A stretch of DNA of 64,000 bases from assembly GCF_018603435.1 (NCBI RefSeq), contig NZ_CP075682.1, forward strand, positions 4,278,001 through 4,342,000, in the 5' to 3' direction. The stretch's first letter is position 1, and each line of letters starts with the position of its first letter. The position numbers and the translations under genes were made by a program. Origin of the DNA: Chryseobacterium sp. ZHDP1 (GTDB taxonomy: Bacteria; Bacteroidota; Bacteroidia; Flavobacteriales; Weeksellaceae). The notes beneath the pieces were generated by a model. The model saw only the letters and a program-made list of their open reading frames with translations, was not told the origin of the DNA and did no database searches. This document shows, in pieces, positions 44,755 to 52,099 of this stretch.

Positions 44755-46403
44755 ACAAAGAAATAATAAAACTAGACATCACAGGTATGACCTGCGACCA
44801 TTGTGCCACAGGCATTGAAAAACTACTTTCCAAAAACGAAGGTGTAAAAGAAGCAAATGTGAGCTATCCAAAAGCTACTTGTGAATGTTCTTTTGACCCT
44901 ACCAAAACAAGTAAAGAAGAAATCATCAATACCATTAACGGCACAAAAAACTATCGTGTAAAAAGTGAAATTTCTGAAAATGGAAATAGTAGGAATAATC
45001 AATTTGATTTAATAATTATCGGTGGTGGTTCGGCTGCATTTTCGGCAGCTATCAAAGCCGAAAGTTTAGGTTTATCGACCTTAATGGTAAACGGTGGTTT
45101 GGACTTTGGCGGTACTTGTGTCAACGTGGGTTGTGTGCCTTCTAAAAATCTTATTCGTGCAGGCGAGTCGGCTTATCACGCTACACATTCCAACTTTGAA
45201 GGCATCAAGCCAAAAGGAGTTGATATTGATTTCGCTCAAATCATCAAAGACAAGAAAAAATTAGTAGCCACACTTCAAGAGAAAAAATATATGGATGTGG
45301 TAAGCGATTTTGAAAACCTGACTATGCTAAAAGGTTGGGCAAAATTCAAAGACAACAAAACCATTTTGGTTGATGGCAAGGAATACAAAGCCTTCAAATT
45401 TTTAATTGCTGTGGGAGCTACGACCAACATTCCGACTATTGAAGGATTGGACAAAATTGACTACTTGACCAACGTTTCCCTTTTCGACTTGGAAGAAAAA
45501 CCCGAAAGCTTGACCATTATGGGAGCAGGTTACATAGGTTTGGAAATTGCAATGGCGTACAATCGTTTAGGCGTTAAAGTCCGAATCATTGAATTTACCG
45601 ACCGTGTTCTACGGACACAAACCCCAGACATCAGTGAAGCATTGGAAACCCAAATGCGAAAAGAAGGCATTGAAATCTTACCTAATTTCAGAGCCGTGAA
45701 ATTCGAGAAACAAGCGAATGAAACCATCATTCACTGTAAATGTCCTGACGGTTCATTTACGCAAATTATAGAAAAAGGTAAGGTAGTAATTGCCACAGGC
45801 ACAAAAGCCAATACAAGCCAATTAGGGTTAGATAACATTGGTTTGGAACTCACCAAAAGCGGACATATCGCTGTAAATGAAAAAATGGAAACCAATCTAC
45901 CTAACATTTACGCAGCAGGTGACGTAACCAACACCCCTGCATTTGTTTATACAGCCGCTTTTGAAGGTAAAATTGCCGTTGAAAATGCGTTCTCAGGAAC
46001 AGATAATAAAGCCGATTATTCTTCTTTACCTTGGGTGGTGTTTACTGACCCACAAATTGCAGGGGCAGGTTTAGATGAAGCACAGGCAGAATCAAAAGGC
46101 ATTCCGTTTGAAGTGTCAAAATTGGAATTGAAAGACGTACCGAGAGCCATAGCAGCCAACGACACAAGGGGTTTCATCAAACTCATTCGTAACTCGGAAA
46201 CTGACAAACTTATAGGTGCAAGAGTAGTCGCACCCGAAGGCGGGGAACTTATTCAACTATTAAGTATGGCTATCAAATACGGTATTACAGTAAGGGAATT
46301 GGCTGAGAGTTTCTATCCTTATTTGACATTAGGAGAAGGCATAAAATTAGCAGCCATAACATTTGGAAAGGACGTCTCAAAGTTGAGTTGTTGTGCGAGT
46401 TGA
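44751..46403 (+). CDS. merA: Mercury(II) reductase
   Basis: This 550-aa flavoprotein starts with an NmerA/HMA domain (GMTCDHC, Cys15/Cys18), followed by an FAD fold (IIIGGGSAAFSAA, about residues 88-100). The redox-active pair is Cys123/Cys128 (GGTCVNVGCVPS). An NADPH-binding region (MGAGYIGLEIA) follows, and the C-terminal vicinal Cys547-Cys548 (LSCCAS) needed for Hg(II) delivery is present. All key residues are intact. It reduces Hg(II) to Hg(0) in the cytoplasm. No merB (organomercury lyase) is present. Confidence 0.96.
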   Translation: MNKEIIKLDITGMTCDHCATGIEKLLSKNEGVKEANVSYPKATCECSFDPTKTSKEEIINTINGTKNYRVKSEISENGNSRNNQFDLIIIGGGSAAFSAAIKAESLGLSTLMVNGGLDFGGTCVNVGCVPSKNLIRAGESAYHATHSNFEGIKPKGVDIDFAQIIKDKKKLVATLQEKKYMDVVSDFENLTMLKGWAKFKDNKTILVDGKEYKAFKFLIAVGATTNIPTIEGLDKIDYLTNVSLFDLEEKPESLTIMGAGYIGLEIAMAYNRLGVKVRIIEFTDRVLRTQTPDISEALETQMRKEGIEILPNFRAVKFEKQANETIIHCKCPDGSFTQIIEKGKVVIATGTKANTSQLGLDNIGLELTKSGHIAVNEKMETNLPNIYAAGDVTNTPAFVYTAAFEGKIAVENAFSGTDNKADYSSLPWVVFTDPQIAGAGLDEAQAESKGIPFEVSKLELKDVPRAIAANDTRGFIKLIRNSETDKLIGARVVAPEGGELIQLLSMAIKYGITVRELAESFYPYLTLGEGIKLAAITFGKDVSKLSCCAS

Positions 46404-46462
46404 TGAATAGGTTTGTGCTTTTAGCCCCTAATTTCCACCGTTTTCCAAAATTGATAGTGAGA

Positions 46463-46488
46463 GGAATTACTTGGCAGTGAGTGCCATT
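46463..46488 (+). repeat. Right copy of the 26-bp repeat flanking the mer operon
   Basis: GGAATTACTTGGCAGTGAGT, continuing GCCATT, matches 22 of 26 bases with 43090-43115. It lies 60 nt after merA. Confidence 0.65.
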
Positions 46489-46502
46489 TTAATTGGTAGC
46501 TA

Positions 46503-46552
46503 TTAGTAAGAAGCACATCGAACAAAATGATGTTCGACGTGCTTCTTACTAA
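46503..46552. terminator. Long hairpin between merA and a convergent gene
   Basis: The 21-nt arms 46503-46523 and 46532-46552 match in 20 of 21 positions with an 8-nt loop. It could act as a bidirectional terminator between convergent genes, but no T-tract follows on either side, so another function is possible. Confidence 0.6.
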
Positions 46553-46568
46553 TCCTCTTTTAAAGAGG

Positions 46569-47402
46569 TTACATTTTTCGCCCTTTGCTTCCTTGCTCTT
46601 TTTTTGAAAAGGAAACAGACTTGTTTTGGAGTTTTTTCTTGATCGTTTTTTCTTTCAGCACCATCAGATTTTCTGTTATTATTTGTGGTAGGAATGTTTC
46701 CTTCCAGGGAATTGTCTTTGCTTCAAAATGAGATTTTAGACCTATACGCTTTAAATCTTCTTTGATATTCCAACCTCCGTTTCGGTTCCAACCAATTGGA
46801 TCAAGATCTCTTTGAAAAGGAAATTGAACGGCGATAAGGTCTTTTGGAAATACCAGAATACTATCATAATCTAACTCTTGAAATTCGCGTGTTTTAGGGT
46901 TGTAGGGAATGATGTAAGCATTCGCTTCCTCGGAGAAATAATGATCTATTTCATCAAAGACAATTCCTTTTGACAAGAAATCATCTTTGGGGCGAAGCAT
47001 ATCCATGCGTATATCAACATAAAATGTATGACCTTGAATGTCGATTGTAGGAAGCATTCCCTTTTGGATTCTATCATTGAATGCCGTTTGATCGACCATT
47101 AAGTCGAAGTCTGTTTTGTTTTTCAGTTCTTCGAGACTTAGCTTATACTTTTCTGCCATTCCTGCTGGATCAAGCACAACTAGTTCGGATATCTTTATCA
47201 AAGTTTCTTCTCCGTTACTTATAAGGTTCGGAATGTTCTTCTCCTGTAAACTATAGTTAAAAGCGTAGCCATCTACTACATCTCTCATTTCGTAAATTGA
47301 AATGGTATTGACTGGATTCTCTTTTTCCCTTAATTCGACCTTATTTATATCGACCAAGAAATCTGTTCCCTCGATATTTATACTAGGCAATTCTCTTTCC
47401 AT
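46569..47402 (-). CDS. Uncharacterised ICE protein with internal duplication
   Basis: This soluble 277-aa protein has two copies of one unit: LPSINIEGTDFLVDI (starting near residue 5) and LPTIDIQGHTFYVDI (near 117), each followed by a Leu/Arg/Lys-rich segment (VELREKEN and DMLRPKDD). The C-terminus is basic. No domain is recognised. It lies in the tra region between the mer module and the traD-type genes, and has no cysteine cluster, so it is not obviously part of mercury resistance. Confidence 0.65.
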   Translation of the reverse strand: MERELPSINIEGTDFLVDINKVELREKENPVNTISIYEMRDVVDGYAFNYSLQEKNIPNLISNGEETLIKISELVVLDPAGMAEKYKLSLEELKNKTDFDLMVDQTAFNDRIQKGMLPTIDIQGHTFYVDIRMDMLRPKDDFLSKGIVFDEIDHYFSEEANAYIIPYNPKTREFQELDYDSILVFPKDLIAVQFPFQRDLDPIGWNRNGGWNIKEDLKRIGLKSHFEAKTIPWKETFLPQIITENLMVLKEKTIKKKLQNKSVSFSKKEQGSKGRKM

Positions 47403-47432
47403 ACTTCGTTATTTTAAAAAACAAAGGGAAGC

Positions 47433-48068
47433 CTATACAAACTCCCCAATATCAAAATCCTCTAAATCATTTTTCCGCAAAATGGAAGAACTGGTTTCCG
47501 TTTCAGATGAGAGCGAACTATCCAATAGCTCAGCTATTTTTTGAGAAGCACCCTCTATGGAATTTTCCAGTAGGCTGAATAATTCAGTTCCTTGTATTTT
47601 CTGAACTATGGCTATCGCTGTTTCCTTTTGGGCTGGTTCCAATTCTTCTTTTTGGAGCAACACCCCCACGGAGCTTAGTTCTTCAAAGGTAACCCCTTGG
47701 GCAAAACCGTCATCACCACCGGATATTCCGTACCTGTTCCATTCTTCTTCCTCTTCTTCCAAATCAGGTATCTTTCTGAAAACTTCGTCCAGCTCTTCCT
47801 GCGGAATTTGAATACCTACGTTTTCATTTTCGTCGTATTCAATGTCTAAATTAGCAGGGTTTATCTCCGGTTCCTGAATTTGGCGTTCAGTGGCAGTGTT
47901 TGGCACTGAAAGGCGTTCTACGGGTTTTGGTTGGCCCATAATATCGGGCAGGTTCGGATTGATTTTTTCCTGTTTTGGTTTTTGTTCCGACCTTTTTTTA
48001 ATGACAATCTTGTCCTGTAAAAGCAGGGCGATGACTATCAGCAGGCATATCACAATAATTATTTCCAT
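47433..48068 (-). CDS. traD: TraD-like conjugal transfer protein
   Basis: This 211-aa protein has an N-terminal membrane helix (MEIIIVICLLIVIALLL), a basic stretch (QDKIVIKKRSEQKPKQEK) and a long acidic, low-complexity region with EEEEEWNRYG. It matches TraD-type proteins by position before the DUF3408 genes; detailed function is unknown. A phased GGC cluster (47882-47914) lies inside this gene and encodes part of ERLSVPNTATERQI. The name is given by position and general layout. Confidence 0.6.
   Translation of the reverse strand: MEIIIVICLLIVIALLLQDKIVIKKRSEQKPKQEKINPNLPDIMGQPKPVERLSVPNTATERQIQEPEINPANLDIEYDENENVGIQIPQEELDEVFRKIPDLEEEEEEWNRYGISGGDDGFAQGVTFEELSSVGVLLQKEELEPAQKETAIAIVQKIQGTELFSLLENSIEGASQKIAELLDSSLSSETETSSSILRKNDLEDFDIGEFV
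47882..47914. repeat. Phased GGC cluster 3 (four triplets) inside the traD-like gene
   Basis: GGC at 47882, 47892, 47902 and 47912, exactly 10 bp apart. The middle decamer GGCAGTGTTT is identical to copies at 32999, 49936 and 49956. Confidence 0.7.
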
Positions 48069-48080
48069 AACCTCTAATTT

Positions 48081-48386
48081 TTAAAACAGTCCTTTGTATT
48101 TTTCTTTGAACTCCTTTGTAATGGCATCCTCATACACGTTAAAATGATGTTCGAGGATTTTATTGAGATAGGCAAACAAGGGTATCTTATCGTTGCCAAT
48201 GATTTGAACTATTCGTGTTAGTCGTTCGTGATATTCAGGACTTAGGTATATGCTTTTACTGCCTCTTTTCTGCTCAATATCCATTTGCAGAAATGCCTGT
48301 TCATAGCTGTTTTGCGCTTGATCTCTCATTACTTCGGGAATACCATTGTCTGTAACAACATTCCTTTTTTTATTATTTTTCTTCAT
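48081..48386 (-). CDS. DUF3408 protein (101 aa)
   Basis: A small protein with the conserved DUF3408 C-terminal helices: SIYLSPEYHERLTRIVQIIGNDKIPLFAYLNKILEHHF (about residues 45-82), similar to the neighbouring DUF3408 protein. The fold is ribbon-helix-helix-like, so DNA binding or association with the ParA-type ATPase is plausible. It overlaps its neighbour by one base, which suggests translational coupling. Confidence 0.82.
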   Translation of the reverse strand: MKKNNKKRNVVTDNGIPEVMRDQAQNSYEQAFLQMDIEQKRGSKSIYLSPEYHERLTRIVQIIGNDKIPLFAYLNKILEHHFNVYEDAITKEFKEKYKGLF

Positions 48387-48790
48387 TATAAAATGGGTTT
48401 AAAACGTTCATTGAAATAATCGGTAATATCATCCCCAAATTCTCTGAAGTGATGTTCAAGAATATTATCGATGTACGAGTAGAGTGTTGTTTTTTCTTCC
48501 CTCGTTAATTGCACAATGCGGAGCAATCTCTCGTGGTATTCAGGACGTATGTAAACTACCTTACCGTTACGCCCCGATGGAAACCGATTGACCAAAAATG
48601 TTTCCTCGTAGTCCGCTTTCTTTGATGAACTGTTACGGGCTTTTTCCCTGGGCTTTGTTTCCTTTGGTACATCCTGCTTTTTGTTATTGCTCGGTGGAGC
48701 AACAGGCTCATCGCCGCTTATGACGTTCATAAGGTATTCCTCATCAACATTGGGCTTTTCAAAATCGTTGTTTTTGTTATCTGAAGCCAT
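48386..48790 (-). CDS. DUF3408 protein (134 aa)
   Basis: This second DUF3408 protein has VYIRPEYHERLLRIVQLTREEKTTLYSYIDNILEHHF in the C-terminal half, preceded by a charged and probably disordered N-terminus (KKQDVPKETKPREKARNSSSKK). Tandem DUF3408 genes after a ParA gene are a standard part of Bacteroidetes ICEs (TraB/TraC position). The paralogue downstream overlaps by one base. Confidence 0.82.
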   Translation of the reverse strand: MASDNKNNDFEKPNVDEEYLMNVISGDEPVAPPSNNKKQDVPKETKPREKARNSSSKKADYEETFLVNRFPSGRNGKVVYIRPEYHERLLRIVQLTREEKTTLYSYIDNILEHHFREFGDDITDYFNERFKPIL

Positions 48791-48802
48791 ACTTTACTAT
48801 TT

Positions 48803-49570
48803 TTATAGATGAGTGATTTTTAAAAATTCCTCGACAAACAAATCCATTTTAGTTGCTTTCATTAACTGTGGTTCGGCAGGCAGCAAACTTGACCGGAATA
48901 CATAACTACCTGTATCGTCTGTTTCCTTTCGGAAACGCTTGCTATCCATTATCCTTGTTTCCATTATGGGCAGGTTGAGTTCCTTGATGACACTTTGATA
49001 CGCATCATACAAACCTGTTTTTTCCCTGCCGTCCACCTGGTTCCAAAACAGCCACATCTCTTGTTCGGGATTGCCCTCGTCCGTTTGGGGAAGTCCGAGA
49101 AAGGCTTTGGTAAAGCCCAATGTACTTTCCACTACCAAACGGTCGGCAGTAATGGGCGAAAAGATGAAGTCCATTTTTTTTAAAGTGGTCAAAACGCCTT
49201 TAGTATTGGCTGTTCCCGGCAGGTCGAAGAAGATCACATCTGGCACAACCGCCGACTGGCTTCTGTATTCCGATGCTTTCTCCAGAGCCGTTTCAGCTTT
49301 ACATTTAATAATCGGGTACGCTTTTTTGTTGATTGCTTGAAACTGCTTCATTGCCGCTTTTTTATGGTAGTCGTTCTGCATTATGGTTCTCTTATCCCGT
49401 TCACGCATATTGGTCAGGCTGTGTTGCGGAAAGTCGCAGTCCATCACCAGCACATTAAAACCTAAACGGTAGTGAAGCACACTTGCCAGTAAAGTGGTCA
49501 TTGTAGATTTTCCCACACCGCCTTTTTGGGTGGAGAAGCTGATTTTTAAAGTTTTCTTTGTTGTTTCCAT
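48803..49570 (-). CDS. traA: ParA-family ATPase (TraA)
   Basis: This 255-aa ParA/MinD-type ATPase has the deviant Walker A KGGVGKST (residues about 17-24), VLVMDCDFPQHSLTN as motif A', and FFDLPGTANTKGV as Walker B. It is the first gene of the leftward ParA-DUF3408-TraD group. Such proteins may position the element or its relaxosome, but the function in ICEs is not settled. The upstream region holds the oriT-like structures and mob genes in divergent orientation. Confidence 0.88.
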   Translation of the reverse strand: METTKKTLKISFSTQKGGVGKSTMTTLLASVLHYRLGFNVLVMDCDFPQHSLTNMRERDKRTIMQNDYHKKAAMKQFQAINKKAYPIIKCKAETALEKASEYRSQSAVVPDVIFFDLPGTANTKGVLTTLKKMDFIFSPITADRLVVESTLGFTKAFLGLPQTDEGNPEQEMWLFWNQVDGREKTGLYDAYQSVIKELNLPIMETRIMDSKRFRKETDDTGSYVFRSSLLPAEPQLMKATKMDLFVEEFLKITHL

Positions 49571-49764
49571 TATTTAAAAATTTATTGTTACACACTTTAT
49601 TTGTTTGCAGGATTGAATATTGGTTTATCTGATTATTACCTCATTCCTATATTCCTGCATTCCCTTTTGGGTACTTTCCTGCACAGGTATCTGCTTTCAT
49701 TTTTGCCTTGTAAGGCACATTCTTTAGCAAGTGGCAAAACTTGCAACAGGTAAATTGCTTTACC

Positions 49765-49820
49765 GCTTTTATGCTTTTACACTTTTATTGTTTTATGCTT
49801 TTAAAACCCTATGCTTTTAT
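49765..49820. repeat. GCTTTTA short repeats
   Basis: Four or five copies of GCTTTTA, three of them in ATGCTTTTA, at about 49765, 49772, 49796 and 49813, in a pyrimidine-rich tract. The spacing is irregular, so these are not classic iterons. Confidence 0.45.
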
Positions 49821-49935
49821 TCCAAACCGCTTGTTTGCAAACCTGATTTTCTTCTTTGTTTAGATACATTTTTTACTACCTGCACTAAAATTATACGGCA
49901 AATAAAGCGATTGATTTGCCCGCTGATTGCGGTGT

Positions 49936-49968
49936 GGCAGTGTTTGGCGTTCAAAGGCAGTGTTTGGC
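49936..49968. repeat. Phased GGC cluster 4 (four triplets)
   Basis: GGC at 49936, 49946, 49956 and 49966, exactly 10 bp apart. Two copies of GGCAGTGTTT alternate with GGCGTTCAAA and GGCACTGCTA. Confidence 0.75.
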
Positions 49969-50130
49969 ACTGCTATACAGTACAATGCTTTCGTAAACAG
50001 GGCTTTACTTTGTACAATGATTTTTATTAATGGATTTATGCAAAATTCTTTTGACAAATCGGAGGGCAACGGGAACGGCATCGAGCCGTTTTTCCCTGTT
50101 ACATTTAATCCGTCCCGCAGGGCGGATTTT

Positions 50131-50216
50131 TGTGTTCGACAGAACACGGCAAGTTGTGTTTTGAGGCACTCGAAACCGAGTTAGTGCCTCAAAACAACTT
50201 GCCCTTAGCAGGGGGC
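50131..50216. other. Putative origin of transfer (oriT)
   Basis: A small hairpin (GTGTTC / GAACAC, 50132-50147) is followed by a large inverted repeat, 50151-50170 with 50183-50200. The repeat core TTTTGAGGCACT / AGTGCCTCAAAA is perfect, with a 12-nt loop. A third small hairpin (TGCCC / GGGCA, about 50200-50217) follows. The region lies between traA and mobA and just upstream of the relaxase genes, where the oriT of related ICEs is found. The nick site was not mapped. Confidence 0.65.
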
Positions 50217-50268
50217 AGAAAACGCTCTCCGAAGTCGAGGTTTTGTGTGGATTAAAAATGGATTAGTG

Positions 50269-50706
50269 ATGAATGAGAACAGTAACAAAAAACAGAATAA
50301 GGGCGGGCGGACACTGAAAACCGACCCAAGCATCCACCGCCACGTTTTCCGTCTTACAGACGAAGAAAATGCCAAACTTTTATCGCTTTTTGAAGCATCG
50401 GGAATGCCCAATAAAGCAAAGTTTATCATTTCCCTGCTGTTCAGTAAGGAAATGAAATCGGTTAAAATTGACAAGGGAACGGTTGATTTTTATATGCGAT
50501 TGACCTCGTTTCACAGTCAGTTTCGTTCTGTGGGTGTCAATTACAACCAAATTGTAAAGCTTTTATACAAGAATTTTTCCGAGAAAAAAGCCGCAGCATT
50601 CCTTTATAAATTAGAAAAACAGACGGCTGAAATGGCGATGCTATGCCAAAAAATCATTCAGATAACCGAAGAATTTGAAGCAAAACATCTAAAAAAACAG
50701 TCTTAG
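50269..50706 (+). CDS. mobA: Mobilisation protein MobA (relaxosome accessory)
   Basis: Starting at ATG 50269 (MNENSNKKQNKGGRTLKTDP), this protein has 145 aa; the frame is also open from GTG 50245. It carries a ribbon-helix-helix-like N-terminus (IHRHVFRLTDEENAKLLSLFEASGM) and a helical C-terminus. This is the plasmid-mobilisation MobC-like/MobA accessory family, which binds oriT next to the relaxase. It ends 2 nt before the relaxase gene. Confidence 0.82.
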   Translation: MNENSNKKQNKGGRTLKTDPSIHRHVFRLTDEENAKLLSLFEASGMPNKAKFIISLLFSKEMKSVKIDKGTVDFYMRLTSFHSQFRSVGVNYNQIVKLLYKNFSEKKAAAFLYKLEKQTAEMAMLCQKIIQITEEFEAKHLKKQS

Positions 50707-50708
50707 AA

Positions 50709-51998
50709 ATGATAGCGAAAATCGGCAGAAGCGGAAATTTATACGGAGCATTAGCATACAATCAGCTCAAAGTGGAGAATGAAAACGGAAAAATTTTGTT
50801 TGCCAACAAGATGATTGAAACCGCTAACGGGCATTATTCAGTTGCACAATTAACCCAATCCTTTGCACCTTATCTGATAGCCAACCGCAATACCGAAAAA
50901 CATACGTTGCATATTTCGCTCAATCCCGACCCGAATGATAAGGTAAACGATGACAGGTACAGGGAAATGGCAGAGCAGTATATGAGGGAAATGGGTTACG
51001 GCGAACAGCCATTTGTGGTATTCAAACATACCGATATTGACCGTAGCCATATCCATATCGTTTCAGTTTGCGTGGACGAAGAGGGCAAAAAGATTTCGGA
51101 CAAGTTCGAGAAAATGCGGTCTATGAATGTGTGCCGTGAACTCGAAAGTAAACACGGGTTGATACCTGCAACTGATAAGGAACACAAGCAGAACGACAAG
51201 GTTTTCCGTCCGATAGATTATCGGGCAGGCGATGTGAAAAGTCAGATAGCTTCAGTAGTCCGACACCTGCCGAATTATTATCAATACCAAACTTTGGGAG
51301 AATATAACGCTTTGCTTTCCCTATTCAATGTTACTACCGAAAAAGTGGAGGGCGAATTGCAGGGGCAGCTACGGCAGGGTTTATTATACATTCCGTTAAA
51401 TGACAAAGGAGAAAGAGCCGGACATCCATTCAAGGCTTCGCTTTTCGGAAAAAACGCAGGGCTACCGACTTTGGAATTGCATTTTGCAAAATGCAAAGAG
51501 GTTTTAAAAGACCACCCGACAAAACCAACCATTAAAGCTGCCGTTACTATTGCCCTGAAATCAACAAGTAATGAGCAGGCTTTTAAAAAGCAGTTAGCCG
51601 AACAGGGTATAAATGTAGTAGTGCGTAGAAATGACACAGGACGTATTTACGGGATAACTTTTATAGACCACAATTCTAAAACGGTTTGGAACGGTTCACG
51701 CTTAGCAAAGGAACTTTCTGCCAATACCTTTAATGATTATTGGAACAATAATATCAAATCGGAGATTAAAGAACCTGCCGTACATCCACCAAAAATATCC
51801 ACATCAAATGATGCAGATCTTCCTGCGGAAGAACCACATCATTTGTTCGACTTCCTGAATACTACTGAAAAACACGAAGACGGTTTGATTGAAGCATTGG
51901 GAGGTTTACTGCCCGAAGCACAGGGCGAAGATTACGAGGAACAGGATTTTGCCAACAAAATGAAGAAGAAACGTAAACGCAAAAGAGGTCAGCAATAG
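50709..51998 (+). CDS. mobB: Relaxase/mobilisation nuclease MobB
   Basis: This 429-aa relaxase has an N-terminal catalytic domain of the MobA/VirD2-type Bacteroidetes family. It has the metal-binding histidine motif with His107, His114 and His116 (KHTDIDRSHIHIVSV). Tyr12 and Tyr20 in the N-terminal segment are candidates for the nicking tyrosine. A basic C-terminus ends KKKRKRKRGQQ. It nicks oriT and pilots the strand into the recipient. It follows mobA by 2 nt. Confidence 0.9.
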   Translation: MIAKIGRSGNLYGALAYNQLKVENENGKILFANKMIETANGHYSVAQLTQSFAPYLIANRNTEKHTLHISLNPDPNDKVNDDRYREMAEQYMREMGYGEQPFVVFKHTDIDRSHIHIVSVCVDEEGKKISDKFEKMRSMNVCRELESKHGLIPATDKEHKQNDKVFRPIDYRAGDVKSQIASVVRHLPNYYQYQTLGEYNALLSLFNVTTEKVEGELQGQLRQGLLYIPLNDKGERAGHPFKASLFGKNAGLPTLELHFAKCKEVLKDHPTKPTIKAAVTIALKSTSNEQAFKKQLAEQGINVVVRRNDTGRIYGITFIDHNSKTVWNGSRLAKELSANTFNDYWNNNIKSEIKEPAVHPPKISTSNDADLPAEEPHHLFDFLNTTEKHEDGLIEALGGLLPEAQGEDYEEQDFANKMKKKRKRKRGQQ

Positions 51999-52004
51999 TA
52001 TTCA

Positions 52005-52037
52005 GCCAAACACAGCCACGCACCGCCATTGACTGCC
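52005..52037. repeat. Phased GGC cluster 5 (four triplets, reverse strand)
   Basis: On the reverse strand GGC occurs at exact 10-bp intervals (GCC at 52005, 52015, 52025 and 52035 on the plus strand). It lies directly after the relaxase stop codon. Confidence 0.7.
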
Positions 52038-52099
52038 ACATTCTTATAGCCACTATGTAGAGCCTTTAAATTCACGCCCGAACATTAAAAATTAAAATA

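Larger units (their letters stand above)
49571..50268. other. Divergent non-coding region with oriT-like structures
   Basis: About 700 nt lie between the divergent traA and mobA genes. They contain a tract rich in GCTTTTA repeats (49765-49820), phased GGC cluster 4 (49936-49968) and the oriT-like inverted repeats. No gene was recognised. Confidence 0.7.

Noticed and set aside
49765..49820. GCTTTTA repeats as iterons of a replication origin
   Set aside because: Spacing is irregular and no replication initiator gene lies nearby.
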